A stretch of DNA of 64,000 nucleotides from Astrocystis sublimbata (taxonomy: Eukaryota; Ascomycota; Sordariomycetes; Xylariales; Xylariaceae): positions 62,001 to 126,000 of the forward strand of contig JAJNNY010000027.1 in NCBI GenBank assembly GCA_022453515.1. Reading direction: 5' to 3'. The notes under the pieces were generated by a model. That model did no database searches. It worked only from the letters and a program-made list of their open reading frames with translations, and was not told where the DNA came from. Position 1 is the first letter of the stretch. Every line of letters starts with the position of its first letter. Positions 10,394 through 21,935 of this stretch are shown piece by piece. The translations under genes were made by a program, and so were the position numbers.

Positions 10394-12285
10394 TTACAAG
10401 AACTGACACCTAGTTGAGTTCAGTCCCTGGGTACAGTAAGGCATATGTACGGTACCAGACTTGATGCCTCTCGCAATCAGACGCTCACGGAACTCGGCCA
10501 GGCGAGGCGCTGCCTCGAGCTGCGAGCGATCCTTGGGGGCAGACCAAAGTACCTCACCGGCTGCGCTGGCTCTGGGCCACAGGATGTCGTCGATGGTTGC
10601 ATCGTCGATGGACTCGCTCCAGGCTGCAAGCTCGCCGCCGACCACGAGCTTGGCCTGCGCGGCCGTCAAGTTGGCACGAGGATCGTACGAATAGGCCAGG
10701 CGCCAGTTCTTGTACGGCTGGCACCAGTCGAGGAAGGGGTAGTTCTCCTCATACTCGTCCGGGCCGAAGTTAAGCCACTGGCCACGGCCACAGTCCATGT
10801 ACTGTATTCTGTCAGCATACTGTGTCCTAAACATTAACGATTTTATCAGGGCTTGCTTACCCAATAGTTGTAGTTGCTGGAGATGACCTTGTGTCCCTTG
10901 GCGGTGAGCGCTGCAATGGCCTCGTCTCCGAGCCAGGACTGGATGAGAACGTCCTTGCCGACGGTGACGTTGTAGTCTGCGGGAATCTCTTCCCATACCA
11001 TCGGGACGAGACCCGCCTTTCGTACTCGCGCGTGATGCTTGTCGATGAACTTCTGCAGCAAGGGCACAATGACGGCAGAATCGTTGGTTGCAACATCAGG
11101 ATCTAGGGTGTACATGTTGAAGTTGACCTCATCGCCACCGGTGTGGAAATACGCGCTGTATGGGGAAACCCGAGGTAGGATATCATCCATCAGCTTGTCT
11201 AGGAAGGGGTCGACGCTGGGTTCCTTGAGCCGAATCTGGCCGCAAGGGGGTTCGGCGCAGTAGGCGGTCCATGGCGAAGAGTCCCATCCGGCGACAAGGT
11301 TGGGGTGTGAGAGGGCAACGATTCCGAAATGGCCTGGAGTGTCGATCTCGATGATCGGCTCGATTCCCCGGTTGATCGCATATTGCTGGATCTTAACTAG
11401 ATCACTCGGACTGTAGGTCTTCCCGTGAGCGTAGGCACCCTTCTGATGAAGCTCGGGCAAGGCTGGAATTTCCAAAGGCCAGGACTGGGAGTCAGTAGCA
11501 TGGATGTGGATACGGTTCATCTTGTTGTAAGCAAGAGCGTCGATGGTACGTAGTATGGATTCCATGGGAAAGAAACTCCGCGAAACGTCGAACAAGACTC
11601 CACGATGGTCATATTCAGGCTTGTCGCTAATGCTAACCGGGGCAGACTTGGTGTAGTAGAAGGGACCTTTCGAATGCTGATAGAACAGCTGGGTAAAGGA
11701 CTCCAGAGCTCGGAGGACGCCCGTGGAAGTCACTGCCTTGATGGAAGCCTTTCCATTCTTCTCGACATTTAAAGTGTACGATTCATCGACATCGCCAGCC
11801 AAAGGCTTAAACGTCTTGGGGGTGTCGGTTTTTGTCTGTGTGATATCGAGGTGGGTGATATAAGTCTTGTACTTCACGAGGCTTGGCTCAGTCTCCTCAA
11901 GCTGCATGCGGCTGTACAGCATCCATGGCACAAAGTTCTTGTGCACAATGTTGTTCATCGCACGTCCCACGGCGCCCTTAATAATCTCCTTGCTGGAAAA
12001 CTTGGGGCCTTTCGGCTCGTAACCGTAAACCCATGGCAGCTGGTCAAAAAGTGAAAATGTTTAGTAGCTGCTGCTTTCAAATTGGGGAGAAAATTCGGCG
12101 CAAGATAGCCAACTTACAGGTTTCCCATTATAGCTGACTAGTAGCGTAGGTCCAATCCATAACGTCGAGTCGCCGGTCGTTATAGAAGTTGGAGCAGGCC
12201 AGATTGCTAGCACAGGCGTCGAGGCGAGAAGCCAAAACGACAGAAGCATGGCGAAGACGCCACGGCAACTTGATAGCACCAACAT
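10394..12285 (-). CDS. GH20 beta-N-acetylhexosaminidase, secreted
   Basis: Releases terminal GlcNAc from chitin oligomers, for chitin turnover in the wall or degradation outside the cell. Exons 12118-12285, 10861-12039 and 10394-10801 encode 584 residues, normal for fungal GH20. Residues 1-27 form a signal peptide ending before IWPAP. The small N-terminal domain is followed by the barrel with SRSFFPMESILRTIDALAYNKMN, and the catalytic pair is Asp359-Glu360 in the HTGGDE motif, used for substrate-assisted catalysis. The last junction gives NYNYW-YMDCGRGQWLNF, a family signature that confirms the splice. Introns are 78 and 59 nt. Known fungal relatives are called Nag1, NagA or Hex. A TATATA lies about 110 bp upstream of the start. 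Neighbours are unrelated. Confidence 0.93.
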
Positions 12286-12392
12286 GATATAGTTTTGTCT
12301 CCCAGTGGGACTCTACGACATGAAGATGAAGCGATCAGGAACCGAAGAGACAAAAGCCGTCAGGTGAAAAAACAACTGAGGCTAATGCGACA

Positions 12393-12398
12393 TATATA
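12393..12398 (-). promoter_or_regulatory. Possible TATA box of the GH20 gene
   Basis: TATATA about 108-113 bp upstream of the hexosaminidase start codon on the minus strand. The position is plausible for a core promoter with a short 5' UTR. Based on sequence only. Confidence 0.35.
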
Positions 12399-13277
12399 AC
12401 CACGAGTCTATAGAAGGGATGGGGGTCAATCAATCCGTTCCGGGATGTGGTTGTCGAGGTTGACCAGGGGACAAATCTAGACCACGAGACCACGACACAC
12501 AGGAAAGCAGGCAGACGGGCAGAAGGGGAATGTAGTTATGTAGCCGTTCACGGCCTCTCGCGTGGCGAGCTGGTCCCTCCCTGGGCGCGTAATGAATGGA
12601 TTGGCCCGCTTCCTGGCAGTAACCCTTAGGACGGCACGGAAGGATGCAGACAGACGTGGTTCGGGGGAGGTCGGTTCCTGGTCTCTTGCAGTACCGAGCC
12701 GAGCAAGCACACCGCAACGTTACTTATTTGCTTGGCCTTGTCAGTGCACCAGTCCCCCAGCACAGCACTCGACGGACAATCGAATCTGAGTGCTGATGTA
12801 GACTCTAGCTCGTCTAGTGTGCTGTAGCGACAAAGACTAGCGATAAGCTCCGGCAGTTGATGCAGCACTTGTATGAATCAGGCAGTTCATGGGGTGTGGC
12901 GTTGGTCCTCATGCAGCTTAAACGAGAGCGGCGAGTTGGGATATTGCCAATCGAGTGCAACCCTGCGCTGTAGGGCTTATCCAGGCAGATTCGAGGGTGT
13001 CTCACGAAGATGAGATTGTCTAAGACCTCATTGGGCAGGCTGGACAGAAGCTCTGTTTTCAGAGATTATTTCGTCGCCGTTCCGTGCCGCCAGCTATATG
13101 TACCTACATATCCCAGAGCCAAGCCATGCGCGCATGCACACATGGCGAGAATGGCATGCTGCTGTGTCGACCGCAATCTTGGAGAAATAGATGGATATAT
13201 TTTCATTGGCTTGATTCCTGCGGTTTTGGGGTTAGCATGGTCAAAGGCGATAGAAAACGGAGATGATCGCCAAAAAC

Positions 13278-13330
13278 ATGGCAGATATGATCGCAGATAT
13301 GATCAGGCAGTCAGGCAGTCAGGCATTCAG
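13278..13330. repeat. Short imperfect tandem repeats
   Basis: Two copies of a GCAGATATGATC unit followed directly by CAGGCAGT / CAGGCATT units. This is a local slippage-type tandem, with no gene nearby. Confidence 0.7.
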
Positions 13331-15047
13331 GTATCGCAAGGGGGTTGGCCCCAAATGTTCCAACTTTACCCCGAGAACAACCTGGATGCGACCTGAAGAG
13401 CGCTGGTCGCACTCCGGAATCAGTTTTGGACAAACCCCAGCCACTCCAACTTCGAGGTTGTTTGCCACGAGAAACAAACACTGGACACAAGGGCTGCGTT
13501 GACTGTTCTTGATACGCTGCGGTGCATTGGTGCTGCAGCAACTAACTCATCTCCGAAGCTAGGGCCGAAGGGGTTTGTTCTTGTTTGTTAAGGTTGTAAG
13601 TGCCTAGTGACGCAATACTTGCAATACATGGCATCGCATCTCTCTCTCTCTCCCTTCCCGCTCTTACCTACCCCAACCCTAGAGTGCCTAGCTTCCCCGC
13701 ACCTGTTTTCAAAGCCAAGCCAACCTAAGCCAGCCATCTTTTCAGCCACATCGGCCACCTCGGCGGCTTTGTCTAACACCTCGACACCCAGTCCCCATGC
13801 CAGTCGAGCCAGTCTCACTCAGTTGCAGACCAACTTAATACATAACGTATCCAGCTTCCGGATTAGGAGTTGGTAATTGTGAGATACGTTCCATGTTTTA
13901 GTGTATGGTTTTGGGATTGTAGGATTCTTTGGGCACAGCAGGCGACCAGGCAAGCAGGCACCCAGAATGATCGACTAGGCAGGCCCATTAGGTAGGTGAA
14001 TGCAAAGCAGAAGCTCGTTGCATCGCGATCCTCTCGAGATCCTCACCCGGATCCTTACAACTTACCTCGCAGTCTTGGGTAATATGAAATTCCCCATCAC
14101 AACCACACTCTGCATGAAGTATGGATTTGACGACGCAGATATTAGTTAAACTAGATCCAAGATTCGTAACACCGGAAATACCTTCATGAGTAGGTTGGTA
14201 GTCTACCAACGCAGGCTGAGACCTTGTGCTGGCCCCCTTTCCACTCCGCTCGCAGATCTTAGATCTTGTCTTGGGATAGCCTATGGTACTTGGAAACTCG
14301 TACTTGAACCCTGCTAGCCCTATATAGGCATGTGTCATGCCACCTACATGCATACCGGCAGTGCTTATACTTACCTACCAGATCCAAGGCCAGCTACAGA
14401 TAACTGCATTTTAATTGTATGTACAGTACTACTACTAGGTACTACCAAGGCGGTCTTGGGTTAGCTGGACCTTGATAACTTGGCTGCACTAAGTACCTCA
14501 TATGTAGGTAAGCAATCTGGCTGCGGCCTACATATAACTGGCAGTTCCATTTGCAACAACGACGTCAGCAACCTGGATGCAACGTGGGCTGCAGAGAATG
14601 AGATGTGTGTGTCCCAACCACCCACCCGGTTCTTCGTCTGCAACATGGCCCAGCGCCTCTTTCAGCTCGTTGGTCATTCTACACCATCGTCAACACGTGG
14701 ACCCTGTGTTGCTCGATATCTAAAATTCTCCGACCGGAATGTAATATGTAGAGTCTCGAAAGTGCTCAAGAGATCTTGGCATTTCCAACATAACCTCGCA
14801 TACCTAGTATGTAAGCAAGCATTATGTATGTACAAGTACACTAAACGAGACTCAATTTGATCACGGGTGTAAGTAAGACGATAAGAGCAGCAAAGATGAG
14901 CGCAATCTGCAACGAACAACGCATGCAACGAAAGGTGGTTTAGCCAAGAAATTATTCTTCTTTGGCCTCCCTTCACTCTCCGTTGAGCTGTATCCATCAT
15001 AGCGCGATGCATAATAATCACCCCAGTGGATGACGATCAGTATTCAA

Positions 15048-17099
15048 CTACAGCTTCTGTCCCAAGTTCACATGAATAGCCTTTGTCTGCGAGTAAGCCG
15101 CCAGGCCCGCCTCGCCGAGCTCGCGCCCGATCCCGCTCTGCTTGACGCCGCCGAAGGGGACTCTGAAGTCCGAGTCGTTGGACGAGTTGATCCACACCAT
15201 GCCCGCCTCGATGCGCGCCGCCACGCGATGCGCCAGCTCCAGGTTCTGGCTGAAGAGCGCCGCGCCCAGGCCGTACGTGGTGCTGTTCGCCAGGCGGATC
15301 GCCTCGTCTTCCGTCTTGAAGGCCGCCACCACCACGAACGGGCCGAAGATCTCCTCGCGGTAGATCTTCATCGTGTCCGTGACGTTGGTGAAGATGGTCG
15401 GCTCGATGAAGTATCCCTTGCCGTCGAGGGGGCACGGCTTTCCTCCCATGGCGAGTGTCGCGCCCTCCGACTGGCCGTGCTCGACGAACTCGAGCACTGC
15501 GTCGTACCGGTCCTTGGTGATCTGCGGGCCCTGGAAGGTGTCCTCTGCGAAGGGGTCGCCGACCTTGCTCGTGTTTTTGACGACTTCGCGGAATTGCGCG
15601 ACAAAGTCGTCATAGACACTTTCGTGGACCAAGATACGGCTGGTTGCTGTGCATATTTGGCCCATGTTACTCATAATGCCGACTAGAATTTCTCAATGTC
15701 AGTACTCTCAATCTGATATCCAACTGTGCTCATGGGCTCGGTTTTGGCGACAGCATAGTTAAAATCTCAACGCTGCTGGCAAATGAATTCATCAAAGGCT
15801 CGCAATTCACTTACTATGAGCCCACTTGGCGGCCTGCTCGATATCTGCATCCGCGAAAACGAGCAGCGGCGACTTGCCACCTGTCTCGAGACTTATATTC
15901 TTCAGGTTGACGCTCGCCGTCTTCGTGATGTGCTTCGCCGTCGCCGTAGAGCCGGTGAATGCGATCTTGTCCACGTCGAGGTGACCTGCGAGAGCTGCTC
16001 CCGCCACCTTACCGTACCCATTGGTGATGTTGACCACGCCGGGTGGGAAGCCCGCCTTGACAACGAGGGTGGCAAAGTGAAGGATAGACAGAGGCGTTTG
16101 CTCGGCAGGCTTAAGGACTGTGGTGTTTCCACATGCAAGCGCGGGTCCTAGCTTCCACGCCGCCATCGCGAGGGGGAAATTCCACTGGGTTCACAGAAAG
16201 CTGTCAGTTTTTGACGATACTCTGATCAGTCATTTCAACGATATTTTGCTGATAAGCTGTCCCAGCAAAGTCAAACAGGCAAGTTGCCAAAAAGGGGGCA
16301 ACCCAACTCACCGGGATGATCTGTCCGCAGACGCCGATGGGCTGCTTGAGCGTGTAGGCGAACTTCTTGGTTGTGGTGGGAATGGTCTGGCCGTGGATCT
16401 TATCGGCCCACCCGGCATAGTAGCGAAGGCAGTCGATGACCTCGCCGAGATCGCCGAGGGCGTCGCCGTACGGCTTGCCATTGTCCCAGGTCTCAATCGT
16501 AGCCAGAATTTCTTTCTCCTGTTCCGCGAGATCAGCCAGCTTGAACATGAGCTGGCCGCGCTCCGTGGCCGAGATGTCGCGCCAGGACTCGTGGTGCAGC
16601 GCCGCTCGAGCGGCTGCCACTGCCTTGTCGATGTCCTCGGCCGATGCGGCCTCTACAGAACAAATCTCCTCTTCATTGCTATATTTTCCATTTGCGTCAA
16701 CACCATGACCAGGTACTTAGGCAACTATCACACGCCTCCATATTGTAAAGGTATATGCGGCAAAAGGCGTGCAAATAAACAGACATAGAATTCATGCATA
16801 AAGAAATCGAGAAATCAATACTAGTATAGTATAGTTACTTACGAAGGGTTGATGCTGGTAATCTTCTCGCCCCCGCTCGCCTTCACAAACTCATTGTTGA
16901 TGAAGAGACCCGTCGGCAACGTGAACTTCCTCCCATTGGGGGCCGTGAGGTCGATTTTGAGGTCTGCCATAGTGTGTGCGAATCGGATATATGCAATCCT
17001 ACCACGGCTACTGCTGGTATTATTAATGAGGTTGGCAGAGAACAGTCGTAACCGAGCCCGCGGGGTCCGAAGAGGGGTTGAGGCGAGAGACTTGAACAT
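15048..17099 (-). CDS. NAD(P)-dependent aldehyde dehydrogenase
   Basis: Oxidises an aldehyde to the acid; the substrate cannot be read from the sequence. Four exons: 16843-17099, 16312-16678, 15815-16184, 15048-15682, with introns of 164, 127 and 132 nt, giving 542 residues. The cofactor-site text [20 protein letters not shown] begins exactly at the third exon. [11 protein letters not shown] and the Glu loop [13 protein letters not shown] follow, and the catalytic Cys342 lies in [12 protein letters not shown], which resembles the betaine/amino-aldehyde side of the superfamily more than classical Ald enzymes (GQxCxAGSR). GYFIEPTIF and EEIFGPFV complete the fold. Residues 1-43 are Arg/Ser-rich, like a mitochondrial presequence, and a second Met44 begins [13 protein letters not shown], where cytosolic forms would start. 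It is followed downstream by the Crh and Aro8 genes on the same strand but with wide spacing. Confidence 0.92.
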
Positions 17100-17729
17100 G
17101 ACCTAATGCCAATGGCACCCTGTGCCACCTAAGATAACAGGAAATCGAGGACTCATAACCGCGTAGCTACATACAGTGGTGCCACCGCATCAGATCACGC
17201 GTTTCAGAAAGCGATATCAGTGTGAGTGCCGGGAACTCTTCTGATTAAGTCTTTGTCATATGCGTTAGTAGCGTAGCGTACTTGGTTAGCCTAACCTATA
17301 TGCAGTTGTTATCAGATGCACCTGGGAGAGATCATGGATGTAGATAGGTACGGGGACGAAGATAGGTGCAATACACTATTCGGGCCGCCAAGCCTTTTAA
17401 GTCAGATAGAGTGGACGCCAATGCTCCAGGCGGGCTTACCCGCACCTACACACCTACACTTACACTTACACTTATAAACTACTCCTCGACGCAACTCAAT
17501 ATTAGATACCTATGGCATAGGAAAGTATGAAGCCGTGTAGAGAAGTATGATAGCCTACCTAGATATACGATAATATGAACACCGTCAATACACAGTTGAC
17601 CTAGCTCGCCTAGTAGTATGTCTGGCACTCATGAAACATCTATACCAAGTTCGCCATGGGGGCCACCCGACCACTGAGTCTTGAATTTACATTTCCGCCC
17701 TAGACAATCAGCTCTTTGGAACCCAAAAG
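17100..17729. other. Intergenic ALDH-aminotransferase
   Basis: The ALDH promoter and the 3' flank of the aminotransferase gene. It contains repeated CTTACACTTACAC units at about 17455-17475 and no open frame with family features. Confidence 0.5.
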
Positions 17730-19937
17730 TTACAATTCAAAGTTCGCCCGGATAGCCTGTCCGAGCCGCTGGATGGCAACGTCCATATCGGCCTGCGACG
17801 CCGCCGCGTAGGTCGTGCGGAGGAAGAGACCAGTAGGCTCGAGGTCTCTCTCGGCGCGGAACCAGGACCCGCGGCAGGCGAGGACGCCGTGCTCGATGCC
17901 CGAGTCGAAGATCTCCTCCTCGATCTCGAGGATGGTCTTCGTTCCAGCATGCGGGTGACGGGTGTAATCTACGCACAGCCAATGCTATTGTTATTGCTTT
18001 TGTCAGCCGAAAAGTGATTCGCTACTAGGTACCAGAATAGCAAACCAAGTTTTCGGTCTAGGATGAGGGGAGAGAAGAAATCAGCGAGTGTGCTTACAAA
18101 CATGCCTGCAGCAGGCGGTGTCCAGCTAACGACGTCCTTCGGCAGATGCTTCTCGCACGCGTCGAGCAACGCATCTCTTCGTCGCGTATACTCGCTTCGC
18201 AGGTTCATCAGCCACCGCAGGTAACCCTCGTGGCCCCACGTCTCGTCGAGCAGCTTGAACATGATGGCCTGAGAAAAGCCGGCCGGGCCTTGGGACGTGC
18301 ACTCGGACTGTCGGATGAAGCGCTCGATGACCTGCTCGCTCCCCGTCACCCAGCCTATTCTCGAGCCGGGCACGACGACCTTGCTGAACGAGTCCATGCG
18401 CAGCACGCGCCCGTCGACGTCGATGCTGAGCAGGGTGGGGATGAGAGACTTTAGAAACTCTTCGGGACTCTGGCTCGCGGACGGATCGACAGCGCCGGGT
18501 TGCGCGGCTGAGTTATTCTTGTCGTACGGTGGCATCTGCATATAGTAGTACGGCTCATCTTCGAAGATGTATACGTCGTGCTTGCTACAAACGTTATAGA
18601 CCTCCTGTCTTCTCGCCGCACCCATCGTCGCGCCGGACGGGTTCTGGCCAGACGGCACCGTGTACAGCACCGTCGGTTTCTTCGCGCCTCTGACGCCTTC
18701 ATCCCAGCTGCTTAGGATCTCATCCAGGTTGTCGGGTAGAAGGCCTTGCTCATCTACGCGCACTCCAACTATCTTGATGCCCAATGGGGCCATCGTCTCG
18801 AGCGCTGTTGAGAAACTATACTCCTCAGTGAGGATTGAGTCTTTTCGGGCGCGGTCACAGAACAGGCGCAACGCGGAGTCCAAGGCCCCCGTGCTGCCGA
18901 TTGTCAATGCGCATTGCCAGTCGGCATATGGGGGGTTAGAAACAAGTTCTGTGTGCTCCGTCACCCATCGTAACATCTGGGCTGATCCGACGGCCTGGCC
19001 GTAGTTTAGGGAGGTAGCAAGGTCGTAGACGCCATCCTTGTCTCTTATATCATGTTTACCAATAGTGGCACTCCGTTTTGACTTCTCTACAGCGTCTTGA
19101 TCGAAAGCTGGCGGATGTGGAACCTGCACTAAATGGTAAACAGGCGTCAGCGAGGTACGGGGAAAGGGGCATAAATTGCCATCCACGGTAACATCACGTT
19201 CTTGGGGGCCGGTCAAACAGGGGCACCAGACATCAATCATGGACACATACTGCTTATAGACTCGAAGGGGAAGTTGTCTGAGGACGGAAGCCCGCCACCA
19301 AGGGACAAGATGCCAGGTTTCTTCAGGAGGGTGGCTGCTTTCTTCAATGCGCAAGGCTTCCGAGCGACAGCCTCTGGACTTAGAATATCTTGATGTTCGT
19401 TAGTCGTACGTATTCTCTCGACGTTGAATTCGTTTGAATCACTCACGGTCCCATCGTCTCGCTTTAGGCTGGTTGTATGCGTGCTATGTGAATCGAGATT
19501 GTCAGTCGCTCAGTCACCCAACAAGCTTCTTATGTGTAGCCTGCACATGGTGCTGTCAATTCGACATAAAACAGTTTATAAACGACTTTTTCTCATGCGG
19601 TGAACTTGCAGTTCCTCGTAAATGATGAGCGTTTGCATCCCTCAGCTCCCTTGTCCCCTCCGCAGCATCATCCAAAACCGAAACTCAAACTATCGCTCTC
19701 ATAACTGATTAAAAGTAAGGAAAGGAAAGGAAGCACGCATACCGCACTCTTAAACATATCACTATCCGAGTACGCCGCCGTTCCCGCGATCAACTTGCCT
19801 GCTTTGGTCCTCAGAGCCGCGATGCCCTCAAGGGTAAGCGGCACCGAGGTCTGTCCCCCATTAGCGGTGCCATCAAGATAGGCCAGCTCAGGGGGCGCCT
19901 TCAACTCGTTCACCGAGCCACCGTTTGTCGTCGCCAT
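17730..19937 (-). CDS. aro8: Aro8-type aromatic aminotransferase (PLP fold type I)
   Basis: Transaminates aromatic amino acids and 2-aminoadipate, a role known from yeast Aro8 and its filamentous relatives. Five exons: 19743-19937, 19447-19483 (37 nt), 19251-19388, 18098-19128 and 17730-17984, giving 551 residues. The tiny exon adds HAYNQPKARRWD and joins to HILSPEAVARKPCALKKAA. GILSLGGGLPSSDNFPFESISMQVP is the family's N-terminal signature and confirms three junctions. The PLP-binding Lys373 lies in DSFSKVVVPGSRIGW. The last exon supplies HWLCVDYTRHPHAG and ends RANFEL. Intron lengths are 259, 58, 122 and 113 nt. The first 65 residues precede the usual fold start. Strong family match; substrate inferred. 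Confidence 0.9.
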
Positions 19938-21727
19938 CGTGGGTAAGTAAGTATGTATATAATGTATGGGTTTCTTCTTGTGCTGTAAGTCGGTATTTGT
20001 ATTCTCTTTTCAGCAAGGGTCAGATTTGAAAATGTTTGAGATTTGGGGTTTTTGATGAGTGCAAGGCAAGCCCGGTTTCCTTTACGCAAATCAGCTATAA
20101 GGTGACACAGGTAGATGCGTGACCGAATATCGGGATTGTTGGTGGGGAGGGAGTCACTGCGAGTCGCAGGATATAGTCGTGATAAGGGTGGGGATGCTCT
20201 AGTTCGGATTGGCAGGTAGAACCTGAATGTGATGCAGAGGTCCCTTATAGACTATCAGGTAATTTCTGCTAGCAAAGGCAACTATTATCGTAACCGGGTT
20301 ACTAGGGCATTGGTAGGACGTGAACAAGCATTCGCAATCGTGTGCTGGGGACAGGTCGAAGTTGAGTTGAAGTATGCATGTAAGTGCATGTCAGGTATCC
20401 CGGCATTCCCACGCGTCCCACTATCTCAAGCTCTAGTACCTCAACTTAGACGTTGTTTTAGACGGAGCGGCACGGCATGGCATTGCAATACGCCCTGCAT
20501 GTAGGTATTGACATCCGCGTCAGCTACGGAGTAAGCTAAGCCAATGACACCAGGAACTCGGTATCTTGATGGATGGAGCGTACCGGTTTTCGGGATGACC
20601 ACCTGACTCCCGACGTGTATGTACCTTCGGCTTAGAGTTTGGTACCAAGTCTCCGACTGGTGGGTATGAAATCCAAGATTATCGTATTACTGTTGCAGGT
20701 AGGTAACAAGATGGATCAGGGGCCAGCCAGTCGTTCAACCTTTCGGTTTCCGAAGCCGCAGGTCTTTAGGTAACGGCAACAAAGAGAATGGCCTGCAACC
20801 TGTTGCGGCCACGTTGAAGGACGCTGGACTAGCATGTAATTACGTACTCCGGCTTATGACTATCAGGGACCTACTGTTTTCTACTATCTACTCCCCCAGA
20901 ATGCGGCATTGTGTGGGTATCTAGCGATGTAGGCCGCGTGAGTCAGCCAGCCACTTATGCCCAGTCGTCCATCTCAGGTACTGTACTCGAGGTACTTATG
21001 TATGCCATCACTTATATCGGTACAGGACCCGCTGCTGCAGCTGATAGTGGTGGAGTCGAGTCCGGTGCTGTTCGCCATTGAGCACGGCACCAAGCCCCGC
21101 CCGGTCAGGTCAGGTTGTGCCGCTCCTTCGGTCTCCGACTATAAGCGTCTTTAGCCAGCTCCAGGAGTCATGCGCGGGTGAGCTTTCCATCTCGTAAACA
21201 TCGTCACATACTCCGTCCTCGTGACACATAATAATTGCCTCGAATCGAGATCACGCGGAAGTATATCGTCAAGATCTTAGGTGAAAGGTGCAAAGCGTAT
21301 AAGAGAAGCAAAGAAAATATTATCTCGTAACACGGACAGACAGACGTTGTACAAGCCGTGCAACCGGAAGATCGGATCATTGGGGTGGTTACGTATTATT
21401 GAATTAAACTTAAGGTTTGCAGGCACAGACAGGTACCACCACCCATTCCATGTTCTAACACCGTGATGGTCTCATGATCTATCTAACTTTTCTAAAATGC
21501 GTCCAATGCGTCCCTCCGTTTCATTCGTTTGTTGGCCAGTCATTGGTATATGTAGTTGCTGGGTTTCGCAGCTCTGGACCGGACCTGACTAACGTGCTCA
21601 TCGATGCTCATGTACATTCTCCCACTCCGCGACAAAAATGGATTTTTCAAAGCCTCCCATACTATTCCTGTGAAAATCACCAAAACACCTATGCCATGCA
21701 GTTTCCGAGCTCGAACTTGCGATATGC
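19938..21727. other. Intergenic aro8-crh
   Basis: About 1.8 kb of mixed sequence, with aro8 promoter at its left end. Open frames at 20229-20504 and 20957-21154 (+) carry no recognisable domain. Nothing else can be supported. Confidence 0.5.
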
Positions 21728-21935
21728 TCAGATCATAAAATGTAAAACAGATGATACAATCATTGTCGTCGCAAAAATGGTGAGCCGAGAGCGAGCGGTG
21801 AAGAGGTGCAGCGTTGCACTGTTCGGAGCCTCGGGCTTATTTGCTACTGATTCGTCCGTGCCAGACGCGGCGGCGGCTGCACTCGTCTCCGGCGCATCTC
21901 CTGCGGTACCGGACGGTGCGATGACCGTCTCACTC

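Larger units (their letters stand above)
12286..15047. other. Intergenic hexosaminidase-ALDH
   Basis: A 2.8-kb gap. It holds the hexosaminidase promoter (TATATA at 12393-12398 on the coding-strand side), a tandem of CAGGCAGT/GCAGATATGATC units at about 13280-13330, a CT repeat at 13639-13652, and a possible small Cys-rich exon at about 14058-14110 (see findings). No firm gene. Confidence 0.5.

Noticed and set aside
6694..12285. P450, hexosaminidase and aldehyde dehydrogenase considered as a metabolic gene cluster
   Set aside because: No backbone synthase, transporter or regulator nearby, gaps of about 2-3 kb, and each gene has a common stand-alone role.
15030..15686. Long plus-strand open frame opposite the aldehyde dehydrogenase
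   Set aside because: It is antisense to a well-supported conserved exon and reads as Arg/Ala/Val-rich mirror text of GC-rich codons.
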